Assembly (NCBI GenBank): GCA_902611845.1
Contig: CACMAX010000001.1
Coordinates: 1-64,000, forward strand
Reading direction: 5' to 3'
Source: an uncultured Pelagibacteraceae bacterium
Lineage (GTDB): Bacteria; Pseudomonadota; Alphaproteobacteria; Pelagibacterales; Pelagibacteraceae
DNA length: 64,000 bases
Shown: positions 1-8,390 of the stretch, piece after piece
Position numbering within the stretch: position 1 is the stretch's first letter
Layout of the letters: each line of letters starts with the position of its first letter
Translations under genes and position numbers: made by a program
The notes under the pieces: model-generated
What the model was told of the DNA's origin: nothing
Databases searched by the model: none
What the model saw: only the letters and a program-made list of their open reading frames with translations

Positions 1-981
1 GAAAAATCAAATGAATTTCTTAAGGGAATAAATATTTTGAATAAGTATCATTCTAAAAATAGTAAAAAATACAGAGAAATTATCAATAAATTAAAACCTC
101 AAAATAACAAAATTGAAAATTTAGCTTTTTTACCAGTTACAATTTTTAAAGAAATAGAATTACATTCAATTAAAAAAAAAGAAATTGATACAATTGCTGT
201 TTCTTCCGGCACTACTGGTAATAATCTATCGAAAATTTATCTAAATAAAGAAAATTCAATTAATCAATATAGAGTTCTAAACAAAATTTTAAGTGAATTT
301 TTAGGAAATAAAAAATTTGATTTTTTCTTTCTTTCGGAGCCTCCCATAAAAGACAATAACGAAATCAATGCAAAGTCTGCAGGAATTTTTGGCTTTTCAT
401 CAATCGCAAAATCAAAAACTTATGGTATAAAAAATAATTCAATCCAAAAAGAAAAATTAGATACATTTTTAAAGATCAAAGAAAAAAAAATTCTTTTTGG
501 TTTTACATCTGATATATGGAAATTTTTAATCGAAAGTGATTTTAAATATAAGTTTAATAATACAATCTTAATTCATGGCGGTGGTTGGAAAAAATTAGAA
601 AATAAGAAAATTTCAAGTGTAAAGTTTGATAAAATTTTAAAAAATAAATTTAAATTCTCAAAAATAATAAATTATTATGGTATGATTGAGCAGACAGGAT
701 CGATATTTTTAGAGTGTCACAAGTGTAAAAATTTTATAACTTCTATATACTCTGATATAATTATAAGAGATGAAAATTTTAATTCTATTTTTAATAAACC
801 TGGTCTTATACAACTAATCTCACTTTTGCCAATTAGTTACCCTGGTCACAACATATTGACGCAAGATATTGGAATTATAAACAATAAAACTTGCAACGAT
901 TGTTCAAGTAAAAAGGGAAAAAGATTTAAGGTGCTTGGAAGAGTGATTAATTCAGATGTAAGAGGATGTAGTAATATCTAA
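1..981 (+). CDS. LuxE-like acyl-protein synthetase, 5' end cut by window edge
   Basis: The frame is open from base 1, so the true start lies left of the window; the TTG at 37 in the ORF track is only the first possible start seen. Family knowledge: LuxE adenylates a fatty acid with ATP and passes the acyl group to a cysteine before handing it to the LuxC reductase. What is visible: the nucleotide-binding loop SSGTTG (about residue 56 of the tracked ORF), the family signature YGMIEQTG, a CxxC pair followed later by another, and a C-terminal RGCS motif like that near the LuxE C-terminus. Its stop overlaps the luxC-like start by one base (TAATG), which argues for coupled translation. No luciferase subunits are in view, so bioluminescence is not implied. 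Family assignment is fairly sure; the substrate is unknown. Confidence 0.8.
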   Translation, partial: EKSNEFLKGINILNKYHSKNSKKYREIINKLKPQNNKIENLAFLPVTIFKEIELHSIKKKEIDTIAVSSGTTGNNLSKIYLNKENSINQYRVLNKILSEFLGNKKFDFFFLSEPPIKDNNEINAKSAGIFGFSSIAKSKTYGIKNNSIQKEKLDTFLKIKEKKILFGFTSDIWKFLIESDFKYKFNNTILIHGGGWKKLENKKISSVKFDKILKNKFKFSKIINYYGMIEQTGSIFLECHKCKNFITSIYSDIIIRDENFNSIFNKPGLIQLISLLPISYPGHNILTQDIGIINNKTCNDCSSKKGKRFKVLGRVINSDVRGCSNI

Positions 982-2156
982 TGATATTAAATAATATAAA
1001 AGAACTTAAAATTTTTTTTAAATCTAAAAAAATTACATGTAGACCTTTTTCCGATGAAGTTATAAATTTTTTAGATCATTTCTCAAAAAATTTATTAAGT
1101 AATAAATCATTAAAACAATATCCAGAAATTATAACATTTGCTTTTTGGATTAGAAAATCAAACTTTTTAAACCAAATTAAAAAATATGATATAATTTTTA
1201 AAGATAGAATGGGACGAGGTTTAGCTTTTCATATACCGCCCTCAAATGTATCAACTGGCTATTTTTATTCATGGATTTTCGGGTTGATTTCAGGGAATTC
1301 AAATTTGATTAAACTACCATCTAAAAAAAATATAATTTCAGAAGTTTTATTAAATGAACTTTTTAAATTAAATAAAAATAAAAAATTTACTAAAATTTTT
1401 AAAACAAACAAGTTTATTAGTTATCCCAATGACAAAACAGAAATCACGAAATTAATTTCTGCAAATTGTGACATCAGACTAATTTGGGGTGGAGACAATA
1501 CGATAAATTTTATAAGGAAATTTGAAATCCCAGTTCATTCTCAAGATTTTTGTTTTTATGATAGATATTCATTTGCCATTATACAACTGAATAAAAATAC
1601 TAACATCAAAGATTTAGCTAATAAATTTTTTAATGACACTTTAATAATGGATCAAAATGCATGTTCAAGTCCACATTTAGTTATTTGGAAAGATACAAAT
1701 AGCTATAAAATCAATAAGTTTTGGCGTGAATTCGCAAAAATAATTAAAGAAAAATATTCACTTGATACCGGCAATAAATATTTAAAATATTCTAATGTTA
1801 TATCAAATTTAAATAAAATAAAATTTTTTAAAAATTTAGTAAATCATGAAGAATTATTTTCTAGAATTCAAGTTTCAAACGTTCAATCAAATATCTCAGA
1901 TATTAGAGGTAAATTTGGAATGTTTATAGAGTTCGAAACAAGTAATTTAAACATTTTAAAAAAAATTGTTCAAAAAAAATACCAAACATTAACCTATTAT
2001 GGTGTCGAAAAAAAAACAATTAAAGAATTCGTTTTAAAAAATAATTTAAATGGAATTGATAGAATTGTTAGAATAGGAAACGCTTTGAATATGTCTTTAA
2101 TTTGGGACGGATATGACATAACAAGGTCTTTATCAAGAATTATAGACTATGATTAA
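981..2156 (+). CDS. LuxC-like acyl-CoA/acyl-protein reductase
   Basis: This is an aldehyde-dehydrogenase-fold protein of the LuxC family, which reduces a thioester-bound acyl group to an aldehyde with NADPH. At 391 residues it is shorter than Vibrio LuxC (about 480). Visible signs are the N-terminal segment GRGLAFHIPPSNV typical of LuxC, then GNSNLIKLPS (cofactor-binding region) and DQNACSSPH, where Cys228 is the probable catalytic cysteine. It lies between a LuxE-like synthetase and a hot-dog dehydratase, overlapping both by a few bases, so the three are probably made together. The likely role is release of a carrier-bound acyl chain as aldehyde. A less likely alternative is a general aldehyde dehydrogenase; the LuxE neighbour argues against it. 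Confidence 0.85.
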   Translation: MILNNIKELKIFFKSKKITCRPFSDEVINFLDHFSKNLLSNKSLKQYPEIITFAFWIRKSNFLNQIKKYDIIFKDRMGRGLAFHIPPSNVSTGYFYSWIFGLISGNSNLIKLPSKKNIISEVLLNELFKLNKNKKFTKIFKTNKFISYPNDKTEITKLISANCDIRLIWGGDNTINFIRKFEIPVHSQDFCFYDRYSFAIIQLNKNTNIKDLANKFFNDTLIMDQNACSSPHLVIWKDTNSYKINKFWREFAKIIKEKYSLDTGNKYLKYSNVISNLNKIKFFKNLVNHEELFSRIQVSNVQSNISDIRGKFGMFIEFETSNLNILKKIVQKKYQTLTYYGVEKKTIKEFVLKNNLNGIDRIVRIGNALNMSLIWDGYDITRSLSRIIDYD

Positions 2157-2604
2157 AACTTTAAGTAAGAAAGAAATTTTGAATATACAGAAAAATAGAG
2201 AACCGTTTTTAATGATGGATGAGGTTAAATTAATATCTGATAAAGAAATTATAGGAAAAAAAAACTTCGATGATAGTTTTTGGGTGTTCGAATGTCATTG
2301 GCCTGGAGATCCAAATGTTCCTGCTGTATTTCAAACTGAAGCTTTAACACAAATTTCATCAATGATTGTATTATCAAATCAAAAATATCACAATAATACT
2401 TTTTTAGTCGTTATGTCTAATAATTTAAAGTTTAAAAGAAAAATAACACCAAATGAGACATTAATTGTAAAGTCTAAACTATTGTATTTTAATAGAGGTG
2501 TAGCAAAATTTAAAGCTGAAGGAAGAGTAGATGACGAATTTTGTTGTTCTGGTGAGTTTACAATGGTTTTACAAGAGGAAATATCTAAATTTAATAAGGA
2601 TTGA
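2149..2604 (+). CDS. FabZ-like 3-hydroxyacyl-ACP dehydratase
   Basis: This 151-residue protein has the FabA/FabZ hot-dog fold pattern. REPFLMMDEV matches the FabZ opening. CHWPGDPNVPAV corresponds to the catalytic HFPGxPxxPGV loop, with His50 as the catalytic histidine. QTEALTQ carries the catalytic acid, Glu64. FabZ enzymes dehydrate 3-hydroxyacyl-ACP to trans-2-enoyl-ACP. The variant loop (W for F, A for G) and the operon context suggest a pathway-specific copy rather than the housekeeping enzyme, since the usual neighbours lpxD and lpxA are not adjacent. It overlaps the LuxC-like gene by 8 bases, and an ACP is encoded later in the same operon. Confidence 0.8.
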   Translation: MIKTLSKKEILNIQKNREPFLMMDEVKLISDKEIIGKKNFDDSFWVFECHWPGDPNVPAVFQTEALTQISSMIVLSNQKYHNNTFLVVMSNNLKFKRKITPNETLIVKSKLLYFNRGVAKFKAEGRVDDEFCCSGEFTMVLQEEISKFNKD

Positions 2605-2634
2605 ATTATATTATATTTTGTGTAAAAAATTGCC

Positions 2635-3696
2635 ATGCCAATTCATTCATCTTTATTAAAAAAACCTAGATTAGTAAAAAAACTAAAAGATTTTTATGAA
2701 TACGTAAAATACAATGACGGCAAAGTTGGAACAAAAACAAGAGGCATAGATTTAAATTTTAACAATGCTTGTAATTTAAGATGCAAGTATTGTTTTACAA
2801 ATTCACCTAAAGGAGATCATGTCAAAGAATACCTAGATTATGATGCTATAGCAAGATTAGCAGACGAAGCTGATGAACTAGGTTATTTTGAATTTGATTT
2901 ACAAGGAGGTGAGCTTTTACTTCAACCTAAAAAATTATTTAAAGTTTTAGAAGCAATAAAACCTGAAAGATTTTATTTGTACTTAACAACAAATGGATAC
3001 TACCTTGATGAAAAGATGGCAAATAGGCTTGCTGAAGCTCAAGTAAGCAGAGTATCAGTGAGTATAGATAGTATGGATGAGAAAATTCATGATGAAATAA
3101 GAGGAAGAAAAGATTCCTGGAGGAGAGCTATGGAAGGTTTAAAACACGTTCAAAAAGCAGGAATAGATCCATACTTAAATATTACAGTTGGTCATTATAA
3201 TGCACATACAGATCATTTGAAACAATTATTAGATTATTCAAAAGACCAAAAATACAAAACACTACTAAACGTAGCAGTACCAGCTGGAATGTGGCAAAAA
3301 GCTGAAGACATAATATGTGATGACAAAGATAGACAATATTTAAGAAAAATTAGAAAAGAATATAAAAATTTAGTTAGGAATATATGGAATCCATTTGATA
3401 GATCTTATGAAGGAATTCTTGGGTGTACAACTGTCAATCGTTTATACATAACACCAATCGGCGATGTTTTAGTTTGTCCATATGTTCATATAAAAATTGG
3501 AAATATTTTTAAACAGTCTCTAAAAGAAATTGTAGACTATGGGTTTAAAATCAAACATTTTAGAAATCACAGTGATTTATGTTTAGCAGGAGAAGATAAA
3601 AGTTTTATTAGAAAATATATGACTAAAAGCGGTCAATCAATTTTTAAACCAGCTGAAGCAAAAGATATATTTTCAAAAGAAGATTTAATTAATTAA
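2635..3696 (+). CDS. Radical SAM protein with SPASM-like C-terminus
   Basis: The cluster motif CNLRCKYC (Cys46, Cys50, Cys53) binds the [4Fe-4S] cluster that cleaves S-adenosylmethionine, and QGGELLL corresponds to the GGE motif that contacts SAM. The C-terminal third has further cysteines in the pattern GCTTVNRLYITPIGDVLVCPY, resembling the auxiliary-cluster (SPASM or twitch) domains of PqqE/MoaA-type proteins. The substrate cannot be read from the sequence. Its place between acyl-processing and ketol-transfer genes suggests it modifies the acyl or sugar intermediate. The start ATG is separated from the dehydratase by only 30 bases, so it probably shares the transcript. Confidence 0.8.
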   Translation: MPIHSSLLKKPRLVKKLKDFYEYVKYNDGKVGTKTRGIDLNFNNACNLRCKYCFTNSPKGDHVKEYLDYDAIARLADEADELGYFEFDLQGGELLLQPKKLFKVLEAIKPERFYLYLTTNGYYLDEKMANRLAEAQVSRVSVSIDSMDEKIHDEIRGRKDSWRRAMEGLKHVQKAGIDPYLNITVGHYNAHTDHLKQLLDYSKDQKYKTLLNVAVPAGMWQKAEDIICDDKDRQYLRKIRKEYKNLVRNIWNPFDRSYEGILGCTTVNRLYITPIGDVLVCPYVHIKIGNIFKQSLKEIVDYGFKIKHFRNHSDLCLAGEDKSFIRKYMTKSGQSIFKPAEAKDIFSKEDLIN

Positions 3697-3701
3697 ATAA
3701 A

Positions 3702-4460
3702 TTGAAAGACCTTCAAAATAAAACAGTTCTATTAACAGGTTGTAATAGAGGAATAGGGTACACTATCCTTGAAAAACTTGCTGAGCATAAATGTAATATA
3801 ATTGCTTGTACCAGAAATGAAAATGAAAAGTTTACAAAAAAAATTGATAAACTTAGATCAAAATTTAGTTCAAAAATTAAAAATTATTATTTTGATTTAG
3901 AAAGTTTTGAATCCATTAAAAATTCAGTCAAAAAGATTTTAGTAGAAAATGAGAAAATCGATATTTTAATAAATACTGCTGGTATTTTGCATAACTCATT
4001 GTTTCTTATGTCAACAACTTCTGAAATTCAAAAAATTCTAAATGTTAATTTTACTTCACAGATATTGCTTACTCAATTAATTGCAAAAAAAATGGTTTTA
4101 AAAAAATCTGGAAATATAATTTTTTTTTCATCGTCATCTGCAAAAGAAAATAATTTTGGTAGAAGTATTTACTCGGCTTCAAAGTCTGCAATAGAATCAA
4201 TGTCAAAATCATTATCTAAAGAACTTGGACGGTATAATATTAGAGTAAATACGATTGCTCCAGGTCCAGTAGAAACAGAAATGTTTAGTAAATTTACAGA
4301 CGAAGAAAATACAAAAAAAATTATTAATAGAACTGCATCTAAAAAAATTGCAAAAACAGATGATATTGCAAATTTAGTAATTTTCTTATCATCAAATTTA
4401 TCAAGTCATATAAATGGTCAAATAATAAATATAGATGGTGGATTAGGTATAAATGAATGA
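3702..4460 (+). CDS. SDR-family oxidoreductase, FabG-like 3-oxoacyl-ACP reductase
   Basis: This is a classical short-chain dehydrogenase of 252 residues. It shows the Rossmann motif TGCNRGIG near the N-terminus, NTAGI in place of the usual NNAGI, a catalytic serine in the FFSSSSA strand, the YSASK active-site Tyr and Lys, and the substrate-loop motif APGPVETEMF. FabG-type enzymes reduce 3-oxoacyl-ACP with NADPH. The start is TTG at 3702, six bases after the radical SAM stop; no better start is near. Its 3' end overlaps the next gene by 8 bases. With a dehydratase and an ACP in the same operon, beta-keto reduction of a carrier-bound acyl group is the best guess; sugar reduction is possible. 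Confidence 0.85.
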   Translation: MKDLQNKTVLLTGCNRGIGYTILEKLAEHKCNIIACTRNENEKFTKKIDKLRSKFSSKIKNYYFDLESFESIKNSVKKILVENEKIDILINTAGILHNSLFLMSTTSEIQKILNVNFTSQILLTQLIAKKMVLKKSGNIIFFSSSSAKENNFGRSIYSASKSAIESMSKSLSKELGRYNIRVNTIAPGPVETEMFSKFTDEENTKKIINRTASKKIAKTDDIANLVIFLSSNLSSHINGQIINIDGGLGINE

Positions 4461-5298
4461 TAATAAAGACTATCTAGTAGAGATAAAAAAAAATTCAAAA
4501 GAATTTAGAAAAAAAATTCTTTTGATGTCATATGAGGCAGGTCATTCTAGTGCTCATATTGGTGGTGCTTTTTCTTCAGTGGAAATACTCTCAACATTAT
4601 TTACTAAATTTTTTAATTATAATAAAAATAATCCAGCGGATCCTTCAAGAGATAGATTCATATTAAGTAAAGGGCATGGGTGTTTAGTTTATTATTCCAT
4701 GTTAAGCAGCATGGGTTATATAACCAAAGAAGAGCTAAAGACCTTTGAAAAAAATGGATCTAATCTTTTAGGCCATCCAGTAAAGAACCAGGAATTAGGT
4801 ATTGAATTTTCTAATGGTAGTCTTGGAATGGGTTTATCAATAGGAATAGGTTTATCTATAGGTTATAAAAGAAAAGTTAAAAAAAATAAAGTATATGTTT
4901 TAATGGGGGATGGAGAATGTAACGAGGGCTCGGTTTGGGAGTCGATTATGTGTGCTCCTAACTTTGATCTTGATAATTTAATTACATTTATCGATAATAA
5001 TAATTTTCAACAAACTGGTAGTAATGATGAAATCTTAAAAAATAAAAATTTGAAATCTAAATTCGAAAATTTTGGCTGGGAAGTGTTCGAAGTTGATGGA
5101 CACAATGAGGAACAATTATTAACCACAATAAATAAATTAAATTTAAATAATAAAAAACCCAAAGCAATTATTTGCAAGACAATCAAAGGCAAAGGTATTT
5201 CCTTCACAGAAAATGATAATAAATGGCATCACTCTGTCTTAACAAAATCTAATTATGAAGAAGCAATAAAGGAATTAGAAAATAATGAAATTGGATAA
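4453..5298 (+). CDS. Transketolase, N-terminal (pyrophosphate-binding) subunit
   Basis: This 281-residue protein matches the first half of transketolase. It has an H-rich early segment (AGHSSAHIGG), LSKGHG, and the thiamine-diphosphate motif beginning GDGECNEG and ending in a DNNNF segment. The complementary half is the next gene, overlapping by 14 bases, so the two almost certainly form one enzyme. The housekeeping single-chain transketolase is also in this window (26352-28307), so this split pair is a second, pathway-specific enzyme. Transketolases move a two-carbon ketol unit onto an aldehyde acceptor, which fits an operon that also encodes a LuxC-like aldehyde-producing enzyme. The acceptor is an inference only. 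Confidence 0.85.
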   Translation: MNDNKDYLVEIKKNSKEFRKKILLMSYEAGHSSAHIGGAFSSVEILSTLFTKFFNYNKNNPADPSRDRFILSKGHGCLVYYSMLSSMGYITKEELKTFEKNGSNLLGHPVKNQELGIEFSNGSLGMGLSIGIGLSIGYKRKVKKNKVYVLMGDGECNEGSVWESIMCAPNFDLDNLITFIDNNNFQQTGSNDEILKNKNLKSKFENFGWEVFEVDGHNEEQLLTTINKLNLNNKKPKAIICKTIKGKGISFTENDNKWHHSVLTKSNYEEAIKELENNEIG

Positions 5299-6250
5299 AT
5301 CTAAAATTAAAATTTTTTCGCAAATAGGCATGAGAGCATCTTTTGGAATGGTATGTCTTGAATTAGTAAAAAATAATAATAATCTGATGGTTTGCACTGC
5401 AGATGTGTCTACTTCAGCTGGTCTAGACAGATATAGAAAAAAATATTTAGATAATTATGTAGATGTAGGTATAGCAGAACAAAATTTAATCGGTGTTGCT
5501 ACAGGATTATCAGATTTAGGTTATGATGTTATAACAACAACATTTTCTCCATTTCAAACACTAAGATGTTGTGAGCAAATTAAAGTTAATCTTGGTTATA
5601 TGAAAAATAAGATAATTATGGTTGGTTTAGCAAGTGGTTTGGTTTTAGGTGAATTAGGTTTTACACATGCATCTATAGAAGACATTGGGGCAATCAGGTC
5701 GATCCCAAATTTAAAAATTATTTCTCCATCAGATAGTGGTGAATTATTTAAATGCTTAGGAAGTTCTTTAAATGAAAAAGGCTCGGTTTATATTAGGCTT
5801 ACAGGTGGTGCAAATAATAAAATAATAAATCATGATGACTATAATTTTGAAATTGGAAAGAGTATTGAGCTGAGATCTGGAAAAGACGTTTGTATTATCA
5901 GTAATGGTCAAATAATTAGTGAGTGCCTTGAGGCATCAACACTTTTAGAAGATGATAATATAGGCTGTTCTGTGATAAATATGCATACAATCAAACCTAT
6001 TGATAAAACAAAAATTAGAGAAATAGCTTTAAATTTTAAATTAATAGTTACTGTTGAAGAGCATAATATTATTGGAGGATTGGGATCAGCAGTTGCAGAG
6101 GAAATTTCACAAATTGGGGCAAATACAAGACAGATATTTCTTGGCATAAACGACTCTTATGCCAAAGGAGGAAATTATGTTTACATGAAAGAAATTTTTA
6201 ATATAAGTTCAAAAAAAATATATCAAAGAATAAAAAATGAAGTCAAATAA
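5285..6250 (+). CDS. Transketolase, C-terminal (pyrimidine-binding) subunit
   Basis: This 321-residue protein matches the pyrimidine-binding and C-terminal domains of transketolase and DXS. It contains DVGIAEQN, whose glutamate activates thiamine diphosphate, then TTFSPFQTLRCCEQIK and a C-terminal domain with VEEHNIIGGLGSAVAE. It is the partner of the preceding N-terminal half; the 14-base overlap supports equal production. Its last 14 bases overlap the acyl carrier protein start. Similar split transketolases are known in many bacteria, often within polysaccharide or secondary-metabolite clusters, where they are usually not the pentose-phosphate enzyme. Confidence 0.85.
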   Translation: MKLDKSKIKIFSQIGMRASFGMVCLELVKNNNNLMVCTADVSTSAGLDRYRKKYLDNYVDVGIAEQNLIGVATGLSDLGYDVITTTFSPFQTLRCCEQIKVNLGYMKNKIIMVGLASGLVLGELGFTHASIEDIGAIRSIPNLKIISPSDSGELFKCLGSSLNEKGSVYIRLTGGANNKIINHDDYNFEIGKSIELRSGKDVCIISNGQIISECLEASTLLEDDNIGCSVINMHTIKPIDKTKIREIALNFKLIVTVEEHNIIGGLGSAVAEEISQIGANTRQIFLGINDSYAKGGNYVYMKEIFNISSKKIYQRIKNEVK

Positions 6251-6482
6251 TGCCGAAATTTACAAAGAAACTTTTATTTCATCTTTATCTATTGATCAAA
6301 AAAATTTTTCTGAAGATTTGAAATATAATGAAATTGAAGAATGGGACTCCATTGGACATATGACTCTTATAGCTGCTTTAGAGGAAAAATTTAGTATTTC
6401 TATTGATACAGATGATATTGTCGATTTCAGCTCCTTTAAAAAAGGTAAAGAAATTTTAAAAAAATATAAAATTCCTTTTTGA
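6237..6482 (+). CDS. Acyl carrier protein
   Basis: This is a small acidic 81-residue protein with the phosphopantetheine attachment motif WDSIGHM (the serine of DSxG/DSL), followed by helices ending in ISIDTDDI, as in ACPs. It closes the LuxE-LuxC-dehydratase-radical SAM-SDR-transketolase operon and overlaps the transketolase C-subunit by 14 bases. It is probably the dedicated carrier on which the acyl group is loaded, reduced and dehydrated. It is unlikely to be the housekeeping AcpP, which normally sits with fabG and fabF. Its 3' end overlaps the convergent WecA-like gene by 27 bases with no terminator visible. Confidence 0.85.
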   Translation: MKSNNAEIYKETFISSLSIDQKNFSEDLKYNEIEEWDSIGHMTLIAALEEKFSISIDTDDIVDFSSFKKGKEILKKYKIPF

Positions 6483-7472
6483 TTTTTTTAATTTAATAAG
6501 CAATATAAAATAAACACATAAAGTTATCAAAATTAAATACAGATCAAGTATAATTCCAATTGTAGATATTAAATAAGGAGCAATACATACTGAAATATAA
6601 GGTATATAGACGTATTTTTTATTAATTATTTTATTAAATAAATGATGCAAATGAGTAGTATCTGGATTGAATGGATGCTTTTTATTTAAATATCTTTCAA
6701 TAAATACTCTAAGCATGTCTATGCCTGGTATAATGAATAACAAAAATATTTTTTCTGCTGTTAAATTCATTTCTATTAAAGGTAGCTCAATTTTAAAATT
6801 ATAAAAATAAAGTGTCATTACAGCAAAAAAAGACGACCCGATATTGGTCCCTGAATTTCCTGAAAAAAAAATACTAAAAGTATTACAGATCAACAATACA
6901 AACATTAATATTAAGTAAAAATTGAATATAAAATTGTTATTAAAAAAAAACATTAAATATAAAAAAATCATATATGATAAAAATATTCCATTTTCTCCAT
7001 CGATTAGATTGAAACTATTAATTAGTAGCAATATACAAAATGTTGTAAAAAATATCGAGGTTCCAAACAAGTAAATTTCTTTATCAAAGTATTCAATATA
7101 GATTTTTTTTACTACTAAACTGTCGTTAATAAGTAAAAATATTAAGGTTGATATGACAAATATAATAAGTTTATTGTTGGGTTTTATTCCCTTACTATCA
7201 TCTAATAAACCACAAAAGGACATTACTAGAAAATATAGTACCGAAGAGAAAATAAAATAATTATTAAGTGATTGATATTGAGAAAAAATTAAAAAAAAAA
7301 AAATTAATATAATTGATAAAAGTAGCCCTGCAATCGTTGAAGTTTTTTGTTTGTGTAGTTTACGTTTTTTATCAGGTTTATCTATAATTCCTAATTTTTC
7401 TGTGATTTGTTTTTTATAAATAAAAATAATTGAAAATGTTATTAAGGTTAATATTAAGTAACTATTAATCAT
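6456..7472 (-). CDS. WecA/MraY-family undecaprenyl-phosphate sugar-1-phosphate transferase
   Basis: This is a polytopic membrane protein of 338 residues with about ten hydrophobic helices. Family motifs are present in order: GLLDD (metal-binding aspartates), NLIDGENG (the NxxDGxxG-type motif) and DTTHLHHLF (the HxHH-type loop). Members transfer a HexNAc-1-phosphate from its UDP form to undecaprenyl phosphate, starting O-antigen or related glycan assembly on the inner membrane. It lies furthest downstream in the minus-strand surface-polysaccharide group. Its tail overlaps the convergent ACP gene by 27 bases. The exact sugar cannot be told from sequence. Confidence 0.85.
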   Translation of the reverse strand: MINSYLILTLITFSIIFIYKKQITEKLGIIDKPDKKRKLHKQKTSTIAGLLLSIILIFFFLIFSQYQSLNNYFIFSSVLYFLVMSFCGLLDDSKGIKPNNKLIIFVISTLIFLLINDSLVVKKIYIEYFDKEIYLFGTSIFFTTFCILLLINSFNLIDGENGIFLSYMIFLYLMFFFNNNFIFNFYLILMFVLLICNTFSIFFSGNSGTNIGSSFFAVMTLYFYNFKIELPLIEMNLTAEKIFLLFIIPGIDMLRVFIERYLNKKHPFNPDTTHLHHLFNKIINKKYVYIPYISVCIAPYLISTIGIILDLYLILITLCVYFILLIKLKKSKRNFIFF

Positions 7473-7485
7473 TTTAAAAATTCAT

Positions 7486-8388
7486 TTATTCAAAATTTGA
7501 ATATAATGTTTGTATATTTAAAATTTCTCTTTTTTCACTTGTAATAATTTTAGTTCTTCCATGCATAAACCTTTGGTTATCAATCATACATATATCATTT
7601 TTTTTCCACTTGAATTCAATTGTTAGTTTTTTTGTTATCTTATTAATTTCATCATAAATTTTTTTTGGTATTCTATTTCCATTTAATAATTTGCAACTTA
7701 AAATCTGTGGATCTGTCCCAAATACCGCAAGTAAATGATTGCAAAAACTCAAAACTCCTGGTTTTCTTGTTTCGTTAACAACATATTTTAAGTATTTTGT
7801 ATAAATGTAGCCCTCTTTTAAATTTATAGATGTATCAAAAGTTCCTGGAGCATGTAACAGCCAGTCTTTCATTTTACTTAATGAATTATTTTTACTCAAT
7901 TTTTTTTTTAATCCATTGCTTTCAAATGGTATCTTTAACTCAAACATTACTTGATTTTTAAGAAAAAATTTTTTTGTATTTAAGCTTAAATTTTCATAAA
8001 CTTTTGTCCCATCGCAAAAAGTTGTGAAACCACTTATTTTTGAGGGCTTTATACAAACAAACCAAAGTATTTCGGGCCAAGATGGTGAAAAACTTGCTTC
8101 AGAATGCAAAGCCATTCTTTTATTTCCAGTGTCTACAGTATTTATTTTTTTATTATTAAATCTCATCTCTCGTCTTCTTGCATCATTGGCATATCTATGG
8201 GTAAAGAGGTCAGTCAATGCAGTAATTTTTTTTGGATCAAACTTGTAATTTCTAAAAATTATAATCCCATATTCCTTAAATAGTTTGATAATTTTATTTT
8301 TATTAATTTTTTTTAAATCTTTATGATCTTGATTTTGCAATATTATTCCACCGCCGTTAAATAATTTGGATATATTGCTTATTTTCAT
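7486..8388 (-). CDS. TauD/TfdA-family 2-oxoglutarate/Fe(II) oxygenase
   Basis: This 300-residue protein has the double-stranded beta-helix metal site of the TauD/CAS-like family. The proximal pair is in LHSEASFSPSWPEILWF (an HxE variant, as in clavaminate-synthase-like members, rather than HxD), and the distal histidine is in MHGRT; the arginine of GRT or further downstream would bind 2-oxoglutarate. Such enzymes hydroxylate or desaturate small molecules. The placement among glycosyltransferase and acyltransferase genes suggests it tailors an acyl or amino-sugar component of the surface glycan, but it could equally be an independent accessory oxygenase. It is separated from the LpxD-like gene by only 2 bases. 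Confidence 0.75.
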   Translation of the reverse strand: MKISNISKLFNGGGIILQNQDHKDLKKINKNKIIKLFKEYGIIIFRNYKFDPKKITALTDLFTHRYANDARRREMRFNNKKINTVDTGNKRMALHSEASFSPSWPEILWFVCIKPSKISGFTTFCDGTKVYENLSLNTKKFFLKNQVMFELKIPFESNGLKKKLSKNNSLSKMKDWLLHAPGTFDTSINLKEGYIYTKYLKYVVNETRKPGVLSFCNHLLAVFGTDPQILSCKLLNGNRIPKKIYDEINKITKKLTIEFKWKKNDICMIDNQRFMHGRTKIITSEKREILNIQTLYSNFE

Positions 8389-8390
8389 TA

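Noticed and set aside
1-2156. Bioluminescence operon (luxCDABE)
   Set aside because: Only LuxE- and LuxC-like genes are present; no luciferase luxA/luxB or LuxD is seen, and the neighbours are acyl- and sugar-processing genes.
8024-8248. 74-residue plus-strand ORF and other similar antisense ORFs (for example 10747-11007, 32424-32750, 44680-44997)
   Set aside because: Each lies wholly or almost wholly opposite a well-supported gene and shows no motif, start context or family resemblance.
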